Made by a program: the position numbers and the translations under genes. Of a stretch of 64,000 nt of DNA, positions 46,958 through 59,440 are shown one piece after another (positions within the stretch are counted from its first letter, which is position 1; every line of letters starts with the position of its first letter). Origin of the DNA: Chamaecrista fasciculata. Its lineage: Eukaryota > Streptophyta > Magnoliopsida > Fabales > Fabaceae. The notes under the pieces were generated by a model. It worked only from the letters and a program-made list of their open reading frames with translations. It was not told the DNA's origin and did no database searches. The DNA lies in the NCBI GenBank assembly GCA_003254925.1, contig QANZ01029605.1, positions 92,551 through 156,550 of the forward strand. Direction: 5' to 3'.

Positions 46958-49900
46958 ATGCCTGCTTGGTGGGGAAGAAAATCCAGCAAGAGCAAGAAAA
47001 AGGAACAGAAGCAGCAACAGGAGGAGGAGCAACATGCCGCCGCCGCCGCCGACGGTGGCCGTCAATTTAATTTCATGAAATCTCCGATTAGGAGTTGTGC
47101 GAAGAAGGAGAAGGACAAGCCGAAAAGCTTCGATGAGGTTTCCGCCATGATCCTTTCTCGAAATTCCCCTAGGGCCAGTAGGGAGTTCGCTTCTGCTGTT
47201 GGTGGTGGCTCCTCTTCGGGATTTTCTTGTTGCGATTCCGATGGCGGCGAGAGGATAGGTCATCCCTTGCCTCGGCCCTCCGTTTCTTCCACACACAGCT
47301 TTGAAAAGGATCAGCACGGTGGTTTGGGATCTGCCTCGATCTCTGGTTCTAGTATTAGCTCTACTGGCTCCTACGATGATCATCCAATTTCTCAATCTAA
47401 TGGTGCCAGGTATTCATTCGATTTTGTTCTCTTCCTTTATGATTATTTCATTGTTGTTCTGCGCTAGGTTTGTCAATTGTCAGTCTACTGTTCTAGCCTT
47501 CTAGGAAGCTAATTCAATTGATTGATCGATTTTTTGAGAGAGTTATCTTGTAGTAAAGCCGTCGGCTAATTATTGATCGGATAAAGTGGCTTTTTATCGG
47601 AGCTTCTCTCTCTCTACACTGCAAAATGTATAGTAGGGCTATGATTGCTTGTTTACTTGGCTTGTGAGATTTCTCTTCAGTCTAAAATTCCCTACAAGGC
47701 CGCTATCTGTTCTGATTCTACAGACTTTCAGGGCCTTTAGACTACATCTGATCTCCCCCTTCTCCCTATTTTCACGCCGTCAGTCAGCTTTATTGTTTCT
47801 TTTTCGTATTTTCACCTTTTTGCCCTTCAGTTCTGTAAAAGGGGGTATTCTATCATTTTTTTTTCTGTTTGTATGTGAAAGTTTGCGCATGCCTTCACGC
47901 AAGTCTCTCTGAGTTCTTCTGCTAAAAGATTTGTGTTATCTCTCGAGATTAGATGGCTTCTGTGCATTGCTGACCGAAAACTTATACTATGAGGATATCT
48001 CACATCTTAGAGAACTATTGAGCTTTGTCCTTCTGCAAAGTATGTGTACATTATCAGTTCCCTACTTACTGCGTGGACTTTTGAAATGTTGGTGTGAGAG
48101 GCATAAAGATTTGAATTTTGGTTCTATTCTATCCTTTTTTCTGTAGGAAGTTAACTACCTGCTGCTCAAACACTTCAAATCATCTTCTGGCACCAGAGAC
48201 TGTATAAACTATTTTAGATGGAATTTATACAACATGTATCCATCTTGATCTGTTTACATGAATGATTGGAATGATCATGAAGAATACAGTCCCCAGTTTA
48301 AATTGAATTTTTAATCTAAGGGAGGCTGGTATTCTGTACTCTTGTTTTAGCATTGACAGTGTAAGGAACATAAAGAACATGAAATAATCAGCTTGCTTAT
48401 AAGACTGTTTTGCTGAACTTTTCTGATCTACTCCTAAACTGATCTGTGGCATTTCTATTTGCTAGAGGACTAGGCGATATGAGATTCAATGTGAGATCAA
48501 AAAGCCCAGGTCCTGGGTCAAGGGGGCCCACCAGTCCTACATCACCTCTTCATCCAATGTTACATGCTTTGAGTCTTGATTCGCCTACAGGAAAGCAAGA
48601 CGATGGAAGGAGTCAATGCCATCAATTGCCTCTTCCGCCAGGTTCTCCTACCAGTCCTTCTGCTCTTTGCAATGCACGAGCAACAGGAATGCAAGAACAC
48701 ACTGATAGTAGTAAATGGAAGAAAGGAAGGCTTCTTGGACGGGGAACATTTGGGCATGTTTACATGGGATTTAATAGGTAATCTTGTTTGAGTTGTTTTT
48801 TTTTTCCAGCAAACAAAATGATCTTAGATCATTTTGCTTTGGCGTAATTTGGGACCGCTTTATCATGTATGACAAATGCTTTCTGGTGTTCATTATCCCA
48901 TCAATTTTTTCAAGACAGAAATGCTTTCTGGTTATTGTGGTGCATAACAAATCCCTTGTTATTACAATGTTAGTTGCTAGTGTCAAAATAATTTCTGATG
49001 TTAATGTATCACTATATTTTCAGAGTGATAATGTCAAGTTTTTTTCAGAATTTGTACACTCCGCCCAACTGTCTATACTCTGGACGCATTATATCTGTTC
49101 TGCTTCATTTGTTTGATCTACCCCTCTAAAATGCTTATTTTGCAACTTTGATAGTGAAAGTGGACAAATGTGTGCTATAAAAGAAGTTAGGCTCATCTCT
49201 GATGATCAGACATCGAAGGAGTGCCTCAGACAACTAAATCAGGTAATTTTATTATAATTCTAACATTTATGCATATGTTGATTAAGAAAAGCGTGGTACT
49301 GTTGCACTTCTTTGGAGTTTTCTTTATTATGTCCAAACATCATATGGTGGTCTGTAAATTTATAAATATTTCTCCTTTTGCTTACAGGAGATAAATTTGC
49401 TTAGTCAACTTTCACATCCTAACATTGTCCAATACTATGGGAGTGAACTGGTATGCTAAAAATACCTAATTTAGAGTCATTTATGCCATCTAAATACATA
49501 TAACTATGCACACACACTCTGAATTGAAGGAATTGATGGGTTCCCTTGTTGATTATAATGCTATACTTGCAGGGAGAAGAAGCACTTTCCGTTTATTTGG
49601 AGTATGTCTCTGGTGGTTCTATCCATAAATTACTTCAGGAATATGGTGCTTTTACGGAACTTGTTATTCAAAATTATACCAGAAAAATAGTCTCTGGACT
49701 TACTTATCTGCATGGAAGAAATACAGTACACAGGTAATTTGGCTATCCTTAGTTTTAAATGAAATTGCAGCTTCTTTTTTCCCTACTTAGTTATTTTCCT
49801 GTTTTCTTTTGGTAGGGACATTAAGGGGGCTAACATACTAGTTGATCCTAATGGTGAAATCAAGCTGGCAGACTTTGGAATGGCTAAACATGTAAGCGCA

Positions 49901-52830
49901 TCATACTTGTAAACAGTACTGATTTCTAGTTTACTTCAAAAGCATAACTATTGTTGTTACTGGTTCAACAAAATAATTAAACAATGCATAAGATATCCTG
50001 CCCTTTCTTTCTCTGTCAAACACTCGGGGTCTGTCTTACTTTCATGCACTAACAGATCACAAGAGCAGTTACCAAGGAAGCATGGGTACATTAAAATCAT
50101 GGCCGTATCCATACCTGGTACGTACCAGGTACGGATACGCCAAGGGTACGTTGAGATACGTATCCAAGACGTATCTCAACCTAGTGTGTTGCATATATTT
50201 ACACTGCATTGGAAAAAACTGAGGAGTTCAGTAGGGGGAAGTGGAGAAATATTTGGGCATTGAGTTGTGGGAAGAGAAAACAAACGTGGGGTAGGTAGGG
50301 AGTTACTTTTTTACTTTTAAAATATTTTTTGTCAAATTAAATTAGTGAAAAGTTAATTTATTAAAAATTTATTTTCTGATTATGTTATTTTACATTCTAT
50401 AATTCTATATTTTATGATATTTATTATTTGTTTAATAAAAAAAATTATATATGTAAGATATTTTTATTATTTTATATAAATATATTATGCCGTACCCGTA
50501 TCCCAATTTTTAAGAAAAGAGTCGTACCCCGTACCCGTATGGATGCAACATAGGCAGTTACACATGATTCGTACGCATGTGCTGCATTCCTTCAGTCTCT
50601 CTCCTTCTCTTTAATGTCTATCCTCTAGTCTATTTCTATAATTTGGACCATGACATTTTACTGGTGGGAGGAAAAATAAATTTTATTTGATATATAGAAT
50701 AGGAAAAAGTGTAATTGCCTATTGTGGTTGCATTCTGATTCTTGGTGAAGATTATAAGTTATGATTGCTCTGAAACAGATAAATTCGTCTGCCTCAATGC
50801 TTTCTTCTTTGAAGGGAAGTCCATACTGGATGGCACCTGAGGTAAATTCTTTCTCTACATTTATTTCTTTCAGAACTTCTAACGTCCTTTAGAAAATCTT
50901 TGCTTATTCTTTCTCTTCCTTACTGTAATTTTAGTTCTGTACCGTATTCTGATATTTGCTCTCTTAGGTTGTAATGAACACAAGTGGCTCTAGTCTTGCT
51001 GTGGATATATGGAGCTTGGGATGCACAATTCTTGAAATGGCAACATCAAAACCTCCATGGAGTCAGTATGAAGGGGTGCGATATTGATTTTTTCTGACTT
51101 GGCATTTGTTTGCACATTTATTATGATCCATATGAAGAGTAAGAATGACAAACTTCAATTTCAATTTTGAATTCAACAGGTTGCTGCAATATTCAAAATT
51201 GGAAACAGCAAGGATATGCCCGAAATTCCAGAGCATCTTTCAAATGATGCAAAGTCATTTATAAAGCTATGCTTACAAAGAGATCCATCAGCTCGCCCAA
51301 CAGCTCAGCAGTTACTTGACCACCCCTTTATCCGCGATCAATCAGCAACAAGAGCTGGAAACGTCAACGTAACCAGGAATGCTTTCCCCTACATGTCTGA
51401 TGGAAGCCGAACACCAGTAAAGTCTTAATATCCCTTCTTACTTCATAAAGTGTTCTTTTGCTTTAACCTCTTCCAACTCTTGGGGAACATAATCATTATA
51501 AACCACATAAAGCATGTCTCTAAATTGATCTGGTGCAATTGTTGACAAGTTCTAATTGCTTGCTTCTTTAATGTCATACAACACCATATAACATGTATAC
51601 TAATGGTAAACTGTTTCTGACAGTCAACATGCCAGCTCACTCTTGTTTGCTAAGGAACTGTATTTGTTATGTTAATATGCCAGGATAGTATCTCATGATT
51701 TTTAAGGTTTCTTGCAATGTTTTCCATGCGTGTAGATCTCTTATGTAACTCAACTTACATGTATATTGTTGTCAAACTCCAAAATAACAATTAATGTATA
51801 AATGATGTGCCATCTATATTTATGAATTGGCCTCTTAAGTATCAGTGATTGGGAATATGAAGTATGATTTGCGATTTGTTTGGTAATTATTGGCATCAAA
51901 CGTCAGTATAAAATTGTAGACAGAAAAAAGGGGGTAGTTTTCATTGTCTGTTATCTAAGGACAGATGGTTCTTTTGTTTAAAAAATTTAAGTTAGAGAAT
52001 AGAGTAGGAGAGCAAACACCAGGTAGTTTCTATTGGCAAATGAAATATATGATTATACCATGATAATGGAAGAGTGGGTGATAATATATGGATGATTTAA
52101 TGCTGTTGGAGAATTGTGTGAATCCTCATTAGTTTATAGCTTTGGTATTAAATCTTTTCTTTTTTCTAGTCATATTGTTGAACAATGAACATCTTGTAAA
52201 ATCTCTAGTGTTGTACAGAATATGGAAGAAAAGCAGAAAGTATTAGATTTATCTGAAATTACAACTGTAATGCATGCGTTTCTTTTACTGAATGATGAGA
52301 ACTGAGTTGCTCAGTTGAGGCTAACCAGTAACCACCTCTTTTTTTGAATTCATTTGCAGCCAATTTTGGACCAGCAATCTAATAGAAAAAGTATAACATT
52401 GCTCGATGGAGATTATGCAACAAAGCCAGCTGTTGCTACTTCACGAACATTTAGGAGTCCAAGGCAAGATATTCCTCTTGTTCATATTCATAGCCTAATG
52501 TTGTATCTTACTTTATGCTTCTTCATTTCTAGATTATAGAACTGACTTGTTGTAATTTCCATGTTCAGAGATAACGCAAGAACCATTACATCATTACCAG
52601 TGTCTCCCTGTTCTAGTCCATTGCGACAATACGGCCCGGCACACGGTAACAGTTTCCTTTCTCCTCCTCATCCAACTTTCGCCATGATGGGGCAAAATAA
52701 CTACATTTTCAATGACATCTCATCATATCCTATGAGATCAAATGCCAGATTCACCCTTGATCCTTGGCACGAAACATCTCTATACAAAGCCTATACACCC
52801 GGTGGGTCCCCAAGATCCAGACTCATTTGA
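46958..52830 (+). CDS. MAPKKK3: Mitogen-activated protein kinase kinase kinase 3 (MAP3K alpha type), 11 exons
   Basis: Exons: 46958-47409, 48466-48777, 49155-49242, 49388-49450, 49573-49733, 49816-49891, 50779-50841, 50968-51075, 51180-51416, 52360-52463, 52569-52830. They total 1926 bases, 641 residues. The start is fixed by [15 protein letters not shown], like the MPTWWGRKS start of Arabidopsis MAPKKK3 (about 609 residues). A Ser/Pro-rich N-terminal part precedes the kinase domain at about 236-492: G-loop GRGTFGHV (242-249), Lys264 in CAIKEV, HRDIKGAN (358-365), DFG (378-380), GSPYWMAPE (397-405). The C-terminal tail carries [20 protein letters not shown] and ends SPRSRLI. This Ser/Thr kinase heads a cytoplasmic MAPK cascade used in immunity and development. 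Intron 10 begins GC. Intron 6 holds a transposon. YODA was excluded: its N-terminus starts MPWWSK and its tail differs. Confidence 0.94.
50099..50552. mobile_element. GTACGGG-type transposon inside MAPKKK3 intron 6
   Basis: The left end reads ATGGCCGTATCCATACC with a short palindrome TACCTGGTACGTACCAGGTA just inside; the right end reads, inverted, TATGTTGCATCCATACGGG. The interior is AT-rich and noncoding. No clear target duplication was found. It accounts for about half of the 887-bp intron, the largest after intron 1 (1056 bp) and intron 9 (943 bp). Confidence 0.65.
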
Positions 52831-53561
52831 TCTTTTTTTTTTTTTGGCCGAAGACTCATTTGATCTGTGACTTGAGTGTAAATACCAATAGAACTAAAAT
52901 CTCTCTGGGTTTCCCCTGCATCCCTTGTAGAGCACAAACTCCATTAATTAAAAGGATCTGATTGATTCTTTCTTTATACATGTGAACTAGATGAAGGGGC
53001 CCTGAAATTTTCATTGTAGGGTACTGGGGAGACCCTGCTGCGTGTAACAATTTCTTGATTATTGTAAATGCAAGGGCTTATTGTGTTTGCAGTAACGTTT
53101 ATGTTGTATATGGTTAGTTCATGGAAGCTGGGAAAAAAAAAAAAGAGAGCATATAATTTTCCTTACCTGCTCATCTTTTTGGATTAGATTTTCTAGTTGA
53201 GACTTGAGGTAAATAAAGTGGTAGTGTTCCGTTTTATCTTTTTAAGAAGTTTTAACCAAGCCATGACTAGGAGAAACGTCAATGGTTGCCAATGTGTACC
53301 GAACAACAGAAAATTTTGGTGGATTCTGATTAACTTTATAACTAGTAAATCTTGTTTAGTTTGTTTCATTGACGTTATTGCCTTATACGGTTTGTCTTTG
53401 ATTTACAAATGGTAATTGGATTGGATATGAAATTATTCAAATAAATATATAATGTTTGTAGTAGGTAGAAAGAATAATATAAATATTTTAAAATTTATTA
53501 TTAAAAATATATTTGAGTAAATTTAATTAAGTAATTATAATATGTATATTTCTTGATTTGT
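52831..53561. other. MAPKKK3 3' UTR and downstream DNA
   Basis: The 3' UTR probably extends to about 53100-53180 ('gcttattgtgtttgcag', 'gttgtatatggttag'), but no single polyadenylation signal stands out. Beyond it I see no gene. Confidence 0.45.
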
Positions 53562-54167
53562 AGAGCTGTTCAAATTCAATCCAATCCAAATCGATCAAAA
53601 TCGACCAAAACCAATCATCTACTTGGTTGAATTTGATAAAAGAGGATGAAAACCGATTAGTTCGATTCGGTTGGTTTTGAAAACCAAAAACCGACCTAAC
53701 CAAACCGAACCATATTAATAATTTAATTAAATATTATTTATATTATATTAAATAAAAAACATCTCTATCTCTAAACTTAGTTTCTTCATTTTTTATTTTC
53801 TCTTACTTAGTCGTCCCTCACACTCAAACTTAGTCACTTTTTATTTCACAATTCATAGTTTTACACTTCATCCTTCCTTCATCGCTTCATTTTCAACCTT
53901 CATCACAATTTACAGTTTCTAATCTTTTCTTATATTTTCTATATTTTTATATATTTTGTATTTTTTAGATTTTTAACTTAATGGATATATAGAAAACCGA
54001 TTAACCGATCCAATCCAAACCGACCAAACCGATTAAAGTCGGTTTGGATTGGTTCGGTTGACCTAAAATGACTGGATTGATTGGATGACTTTAGTTGTCA
54101 TCTAATTTGTTCGGTTCGGTTGAAAAAAATGTCAAAACCGATCCAAACCGAAGTTTGAACACCCCTA
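53562..54167. mobile_element. hAT-like element with AACCGA-rich ends
   Basis: The ends are TAGAGCTGTTCAAATTC and the inverse of TAGGGGTGTTCAAACTTC. Subterminal regions are dense in 'aaccgaacc', 'ggttcggttg' and 'aaaccgatccaaaccg'. No matching 8-bp flanks remain, so it is old or rearranged. Its right end abuts the start of the left duplication unit. Confidence 0.65.
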
Positions 54168-54217
54168 ATGTGGATAATTTTTCACTTGTTTGTTAGTGTA
54201 ATGTCAATCATAGTATA

Positions 54218-54512
54218 AAAAACAGGATCGGACCGGGCGGTTCAACCGGACACCAGACCGGTCCGGAAAAATAAAAAAAGACCGTTTATGCAGTTGACTC
54301 GGCCAGTCACCGGTTCGACCCGACAAAATTTGAAAAATTATATATTCACCCCAAAAAATTACAAAATAGTCCCTGGATACATATCTAGGGACTAAAATGA
54401 AAACTTAAAAAAAATTTTGGGGTCAATATGTAATTTTTACAAAACTTGTTATGGTTAAAATTGCAAAATAGTTCCAAAAGTACTAAAATGTTTAATTTTT
54501 ACTTTATACTAG
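54218..54512. mobile_element. Mixed transposon fragments and an orphan Helitron 3' end
   Basis: 54218-54330 resembles the CCGGTT-rich MITE at 7656 (GGGCGGTTCAACCGGACACC, GACCGGTCCGG). 54340-54490 resembles the core of the 37648 MITE in inverse orientation. At 54509-54535 the minus strand shows a hairpin (ACGTGC-AAA-GCACGT) followed by ACATTCTA and CTAG, then T: a Helitron-type 3' terminus without a recognisable 5' partner. Confidence 0.5.
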
Positions 54513-54982
54513 TAGAATGTACGTGCTTTGCACGTATTATAATGTATTCATTTTTGTTTAAAAAATTAATTTGAGAGGATGCTGATTCTTCAAAATAATT
54601 AATATTTGAGGTTGATAAAAATATTTTAGAGTCTTATTTTTTCAAAAATTTAAAATTAACAATTTTTTAGGACAAATATAATAAGGAATATTTTCAACAT
54701 TATTGAACATGGATTATATCAAAAATCTAAACATTTTTTGTATTTTGTTAATTGAATGAATTGGTTGTTCATTGAAAATATTATATATGGTAATTTATCA
54801 TAATTAAAATGGTTTGGTAATTAGAAACTTAAAAATGTAATGAGTAAGAAAAGAAAAAAAGAAAAATATATATAACATAAAACTAAATGTATCAACATCG
54901 TTCTTTGATTAAAGTCGTAGTTCAACTAACCGTTGTTTTAAATTGTCGTAGTTTGATTAATCGTTGTTTTAAATTTATTCAT

Positions 54983-55340
54983 CTATAAATAGCTGTGACA
55001 AACAACAAACAATTAAACATTTTCATTTTTAAAAGATATCATAGGGTTTGGGAAAAATATTGAGGAAGATGAGGAGGAAGTGGAAGATGTTCAAAGGACA
55101 AGGAATATATATCAACAAGTTATCTATATCTATCAAATCAATGATTTACCAAAGGTATATATTTATACCTATGTCAATGGATGTTTCATTTATTTTCTAT
55201 TTCTTGTCTCTAATATGTAAAATTCTCATTTTTATAAATGTTGTGCAAATGGCGGATTCATGTCTCAAGAACTTGTTGCTTGTCGATGAAAAAATGCTTT
55301 ATATAGTGCAAGATAAAACAACCAACAAGTGTTTGGTGTA
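54983..55340 (+). pseudogene. Decayed gene-like unit, left copy
   Basis: CTATAAATAG (54983-54992) is followed by an AC-rich leader, a candidate exon 55045-55154 with an acidic run (NIEEDEEEVEDV) ending INDLPK at a GTATAT donor, and a second candidate segment around 55240 (ANGGFM-type or VVQMADS depending on frame). I do not recognise the source. The same arrangement exists in the right copy, which supports a once real promoter and exon. Confidence 0.4.
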
Positions 55341-55508
55341 GCGGCTAGGCGAGCTACATCCTAGGGAGAGGATCCAAGTTCGATCCCTAGAGTCGATATT
55401 GTTGGGAGGACTCTGACCATTTTGTCTCTGAGGCCCGAATGTGATTAGTCTTCACTTAGACTGTTACACGGAGGCGGGGGATACTCATGACTTAATCGAC
55501 AAAAAAAA
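55331..55508 (+). mobile_element. tRNA-derived SINE
   Basis: An A-box-like TGGTGTAGCGGCTAGGCGAG and a B-box-like AAGTTCGATCCCTAG lie about 45 bp apart, followed by a unique body and a terminal run of eight A. The right duplication copy lacks it, so it inserted after the duplication or was lost there. No clear target duplication. Confidence 0.7.
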
Positions 55509-56407
55509 TATCAGGAGTTTGTCGAATACATTGAATGTAGACAACAAGTAAACTATCATAAAAGTTTTTTTTTTGAAAAGCTACTAGCAAGAATACTATG
55601 GAATATCTTTCGTTCTGTTTGTAGTTTTTTTTTTTTTTGAAATGTTATAGATGATAATTTCAACATTCTAGGGCCTTTCTTTTTTCTGTCTTGGCGGGTT
55701 TTACTTAAGTATTGTAGTTGGTAAATTTTTCTTTTGTTATTGAAATTTCAAAGACATCTTTACTATTATTTTCTCTCTCCCATTGATAAGAAAGAAAAGA
55801 ATTGAAGTCTGAGTTAGGCCATATGAGAGATAACGGTATTCAACTATGAAGTATGAATATTAACACGGATACAAAAACACTAACATGCCAAATTCTTAAA
55901 ATTATATGACACAATATGACATATATTTTTATATATAAACAATTTAAAATTCAGAAATCTTGATACAAATTTAAAAAGTTATAATATATATTTATGACAT
56001 ATGTCATATGTGTCATTTTTTATATTATTTATCATGTCAAAGTCACAAAAACAAAATTTATATCATAAAAATTATGAATATATATCCTATACTTGTCGTA
56101 CCAAACACAAATATGATAACACTCACTCAAAATGAAGACGTTGCTATAATATTTTTAATACATATTATTTATGTATATATATTTATGTATATATGATGGA
56201 TGGTTCCTTTGGTTTTATCAAATTATGCATTTGATTCATCCTAGCAATAATCCAAGTTAAAAATAAAAATAAGAGTACTTTAATTGTAAATTAATTCATT
56301 TTTCAAAAGAGGAAATCAAGGAATTAAAAAGGAAAAGTGGAGAATAGGAACTCATTTTTGATGACTTTATTTCCTTCAATAGGATTACGACTGCTCCTAA
56401 TGGCTTT

Positions 56408-56525
56408 GCAGATTTTTTTTTTTTGCCAAAAACAAAAATTTTATTAAAGAAGCAAAAGGAAGAAAGTACAAAACAAAACCAAAACAAACAACAAAAACCA
56501 GAAAAAAAGAAAACAAACAACAGCA
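56408..56525 (-). mobile_element. LINE-like 3' tail fragment
   Basis: On the minus strand an AC/GT-rich segment ends AATAAAATTTTTGTTTTTGG followed by about 13 A (poly-T at 56409-56421). The right copy has a direct join at this point (about 62262-62285). Origin from a LINE is inferred from tail shape only. Confidence 0.35.
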
Positions 56526-56760
56526 AATTTTATTAATGACTTTGATGATTGCTTCCTTAAATAACTTATCTAAATTAATTAAAGGCAAACATATCGTTTT
56601 CTTCCTTTACATTTGAATATAGATATAGATTAAATTTTGTCTTGTAAGTTTTATTTAAATCAATTTTGCCCCTTATATTTTTAAAAATAAATTAATTTTA
56701 CCATAATATATAACACTATTAGAATTACTAACAGAAAAATCAGATGTGTCCTTTAATTGG

Positions 56761-57536
56761 AGGTGTTTGGTACACAGATTATTTTTTTATTTTTAGAAAT
56801 TATATTCCGGGAATGTGAATCCTAGGAATATGATTCCCAGGAATATAAAAATATCTGTTTGGATGAGTTAAAATAGTCATGAGATTATTTTTTAATATTC
56901 GTATGAATATTATAATCTTGTGTTTGGTTCAACTTTGATAACCCTGGGAATGTTTGATATTTTTCCAAATATTCCCTTGATTTTTTATTCTCAAATAATA
57001 ACTTATCAAATGCAAAAATTCTCCAAAACAATTAATAAGAATACTTTGAAAAAAATATTCTTTGTTTTTATATCATTGATGATTTATCAAGAAAATACGA
57101 TTTCAAAACATAATAACATAATTCTTAAAATTAAAAAATGGTCTTAAAAAATCATCGCTCAAAATATAACTATAATTGTCAAAATAAAACTTAATTAGTT
57201 AGGTTTTTTTTTTGTTATAAAATTAGTTAGGTTTGAAAAAAAGAATAAAATTAGATGAGAGATGAAAAAAGTTTGTAGAACAAAATTTAATTATCCAAGT
57301 TTAATGAGGGTAAATTAGTCATTTTAGATAGACCGAAATAATCCCATCCCATGGGATTAGACTAATCCCACCCCTTAGGGTGGGATTAAAAAATAGCTAT
57401 TTTAGAAAATTATGCTATTCCTGGGAATACAATATTCTCGGGACTAAGTTTTTAATCCGCGTATCAAACGCAGGATTAGTTTATGTCGGAGCTCCTAATC
57501 TCGGGACTATTTTTCTAATCCGTGTACCAAACGCCT
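56761..57536. mobile_element. AGGCGTTTGGTACAC-type DNA element in the left copy
   Basis: The ends are AGGTGTTTGGTACACAGATT and the inverse of AGGCGTTTGGTACACGGATT. The interior has further 'gggattag' / 'taatcccac' inverted pairs. The right copy runs straight through at about 62507-62515, so the element is absent there. The superfamily is uncertain. Confidence 0.75.
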
Positions 57537-57617
57537 TAAGAATTATAAAATGGTTTTTAAAATTAGATTATTAAAATAATATTTTAATCTTCACCCAAAC
57601 AAAACAATTGACTCATT

Positions 57618-57654
<37 letters not shown>

Positions 57655-57746
57655 GCAAACATGAGAAAGGAGAACTAAAAAGAAGAAATTGAGAAGCTCA
57701 AAGGAAAATAGAGAATCCGTTGGAAAATCGTTGGACAAGTTCAGTT

Positions 57747-58561
57747 TTGAGAGAGAAAAAATGTTATTAAGTGGGATCTCTAAGAGTTCCCTTCCCAACA
57801 CCTGGAATGAGCAACTTGAATGGTAAAGGAACACCCCTATTTTTAGGACAATGAGAGAAATCATAAAACAAAACCATTCGATGTGGCGTTTAGTTTTGTT
57901 GTTCAAGCACGCGCATACCCTTATTGTCACCTCCTCTTTAAGCGGTATGTGTAGGCGCATCTAATCTCTGATTGAGGTTGTTTTGGTGTCGTTTTCTTCG
58001 TCTCTCTGCGATTTTTCCAATAAGTCAACCTATGACCTAATCAGACTCTACCATGGATAGATATTTAAGCCTCAAAATCCAACAAAAGATGAAAATAAAT
58101 GGTTTAATAATTTAAATTACAATTTTTTTCTAACTTTTTTTTTAAGGTAATGTTATGAGTTTCTAACTTTAAAATAATTATAATTTCATCCTTTTAGTTT
58201 TAGTCATATAGTTATGTTCTTTGGATAATATTGAAAAAAAATACTTAATGAGTTGTTTCATTCTCTTTATTTTATTATAACTTTCAAATAAAATTCATTG
58301 GCATATTTTCATTTTCTCATTAAAACTTTCAAATAACATATTTAAACAGACCATTTCACTCCAGCAACAAAAGTTGTGTCAAGCGCAAGGAACTATACTT
58401 TTATAATCGGATGAATTTAGATTTGAATCTTAGTTGAAAAAAATGTCTACATCTAATATTTAATATTACTTTGAACAAAATTGCTTTTAGAAAAAAGATA
58501 CCTATGTAAAACATTAATGAAAGTGGAAAACTATTTATGGTTTTGCTCATCTAAATGTATA
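57747..58561. other. Spacer between duplication copies
   Basis: A (GA)n microsatellite at 57621-57650 lies just before. The minus-strand frame 57652-57960 shares LNLSNDFPTD and FELLNFFFLVLLS with a frame in the right copy (62746-62994). I see no recognised gene. Confidence 0.45.
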
Positions 58562-59132
58562 TGTGGTTAATTTTTTTACATGTTTGTTAGTGTAATGTCA
58601 ATGGTTGAATATCAAAGGCAAACAGTAAATAAGATATTTTATTGATTTATCTTTCTTATGTTTGTTTAACTTTTTCCAACTATATTTGAGGTTGATAAAA
58701 ATATTTTAGAGTCTTTTTTTACGAAAAATTTAAAATTACTAATTTTTTAGGACAAATATAAAAAGAATATTTTCAACACTATTGGACATGGATTATACCA
58801 TGAATCTAAACATTTTTGTACATATTTTGTTAATTGAATGAATTGGTTGTGGGTTAAGAATATTATATATGGTAATTCATCATAATTAAGATGGTTTAGT
58901 AATTAGAAACCTAAAAATGTAATGAGTAAAAAAAGAAAAAAAAAATATATATATATATATAACACAAAAAACTAAATGTATCAACGTCGTTCTTTGATTA
59001 AAGTCGTAGTTTGATGAGTCATAATTAGATTAGTTGTTGTTTTGAATAGTTGTAGTTTGATTAGCCGTAGTTCAACTACTCGTTGTTTTAAATAGTCGGT
59101 AGTTTGAATAGTCGTTGTTTATATTTACTCAT

Positions 59133-59440
59133 CTATAAATAGTTGTAACAAACAACAAACAATTTAACATTTTCATTTTTAAAAGATATTATAGGTTTTG
59201 AGGAAAATATTGAGAAAGAAGATGAGGAGGAAGAGGAAGATGCTCCAAGGACAATAGATATATATCGGCAAGTTATCTATCTACCAAATCAATGATTTAC
59301 CAAAGGTATATATCTATACCTATATATGTTAATGGATGTTTAATTTCATTTATTTTCTATTTCTTGTCTCTAATGTGTAAAACTTTTCATTTTTATAGAT
59401 GTTGTGCAAATGGCGGATTCATCTGGAGCCTGTAACAGTA
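59133..59440 (+). pseudogene. Decayed gene-like unit, right copy
   Basis: CTATAAATAG (59133-59142) leads to a candidate exon 59195-59305 with NIEKEDEEEEEDAPRTIDIY, ending ATTTACCAAAG at a GTATAT donor as in the left copy, and a following acceptor TTTTTATAG at 59398. A short length difference from the left copy changes the frame near the exon end. Source gene not recognised. Confidence 0.4.

Larger units (their letters stand above)
54168..57746. repeat. Tandem duplication, left copy
   Basis: Long stretches recur in order in 58562-62898: 'tgtttgttagtgtaatgtca', 'gaggttgataaaaatatttt', 'ctttgattaaagtcgtag', 'gttgtgcaaatggcggattc', 'catatgtcatatgtgtca', 'gatgattgcttccttaaata', 'ggacaagttcagtttt'. 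The copies look roughly 85-90 percent alike by eye where alignable. This copy carries its own insertions: CCGGTT-type and GGTACC-type fragments, an orphan Helitron end, a SINE, a poly-T-headed segment and a 776-bp element. Confidence 0.88.

Noticed and set aside
46724-47395. 223-codon open frame on the minus strand opposite MAPKKK3 exon 1
   Set aside because: It is the antisense shadow of a GC-rich coding exon; the plus strand gives the recognised MPAWWGRKS start and correct splicing.
55331-55400. Functional tRNA gene
   Set aside because: The A- and B-box-like words fit a SINE head, but no cloverleaf with acceptor and anticodon stems can be drawn, and a poly(A) tail follows.
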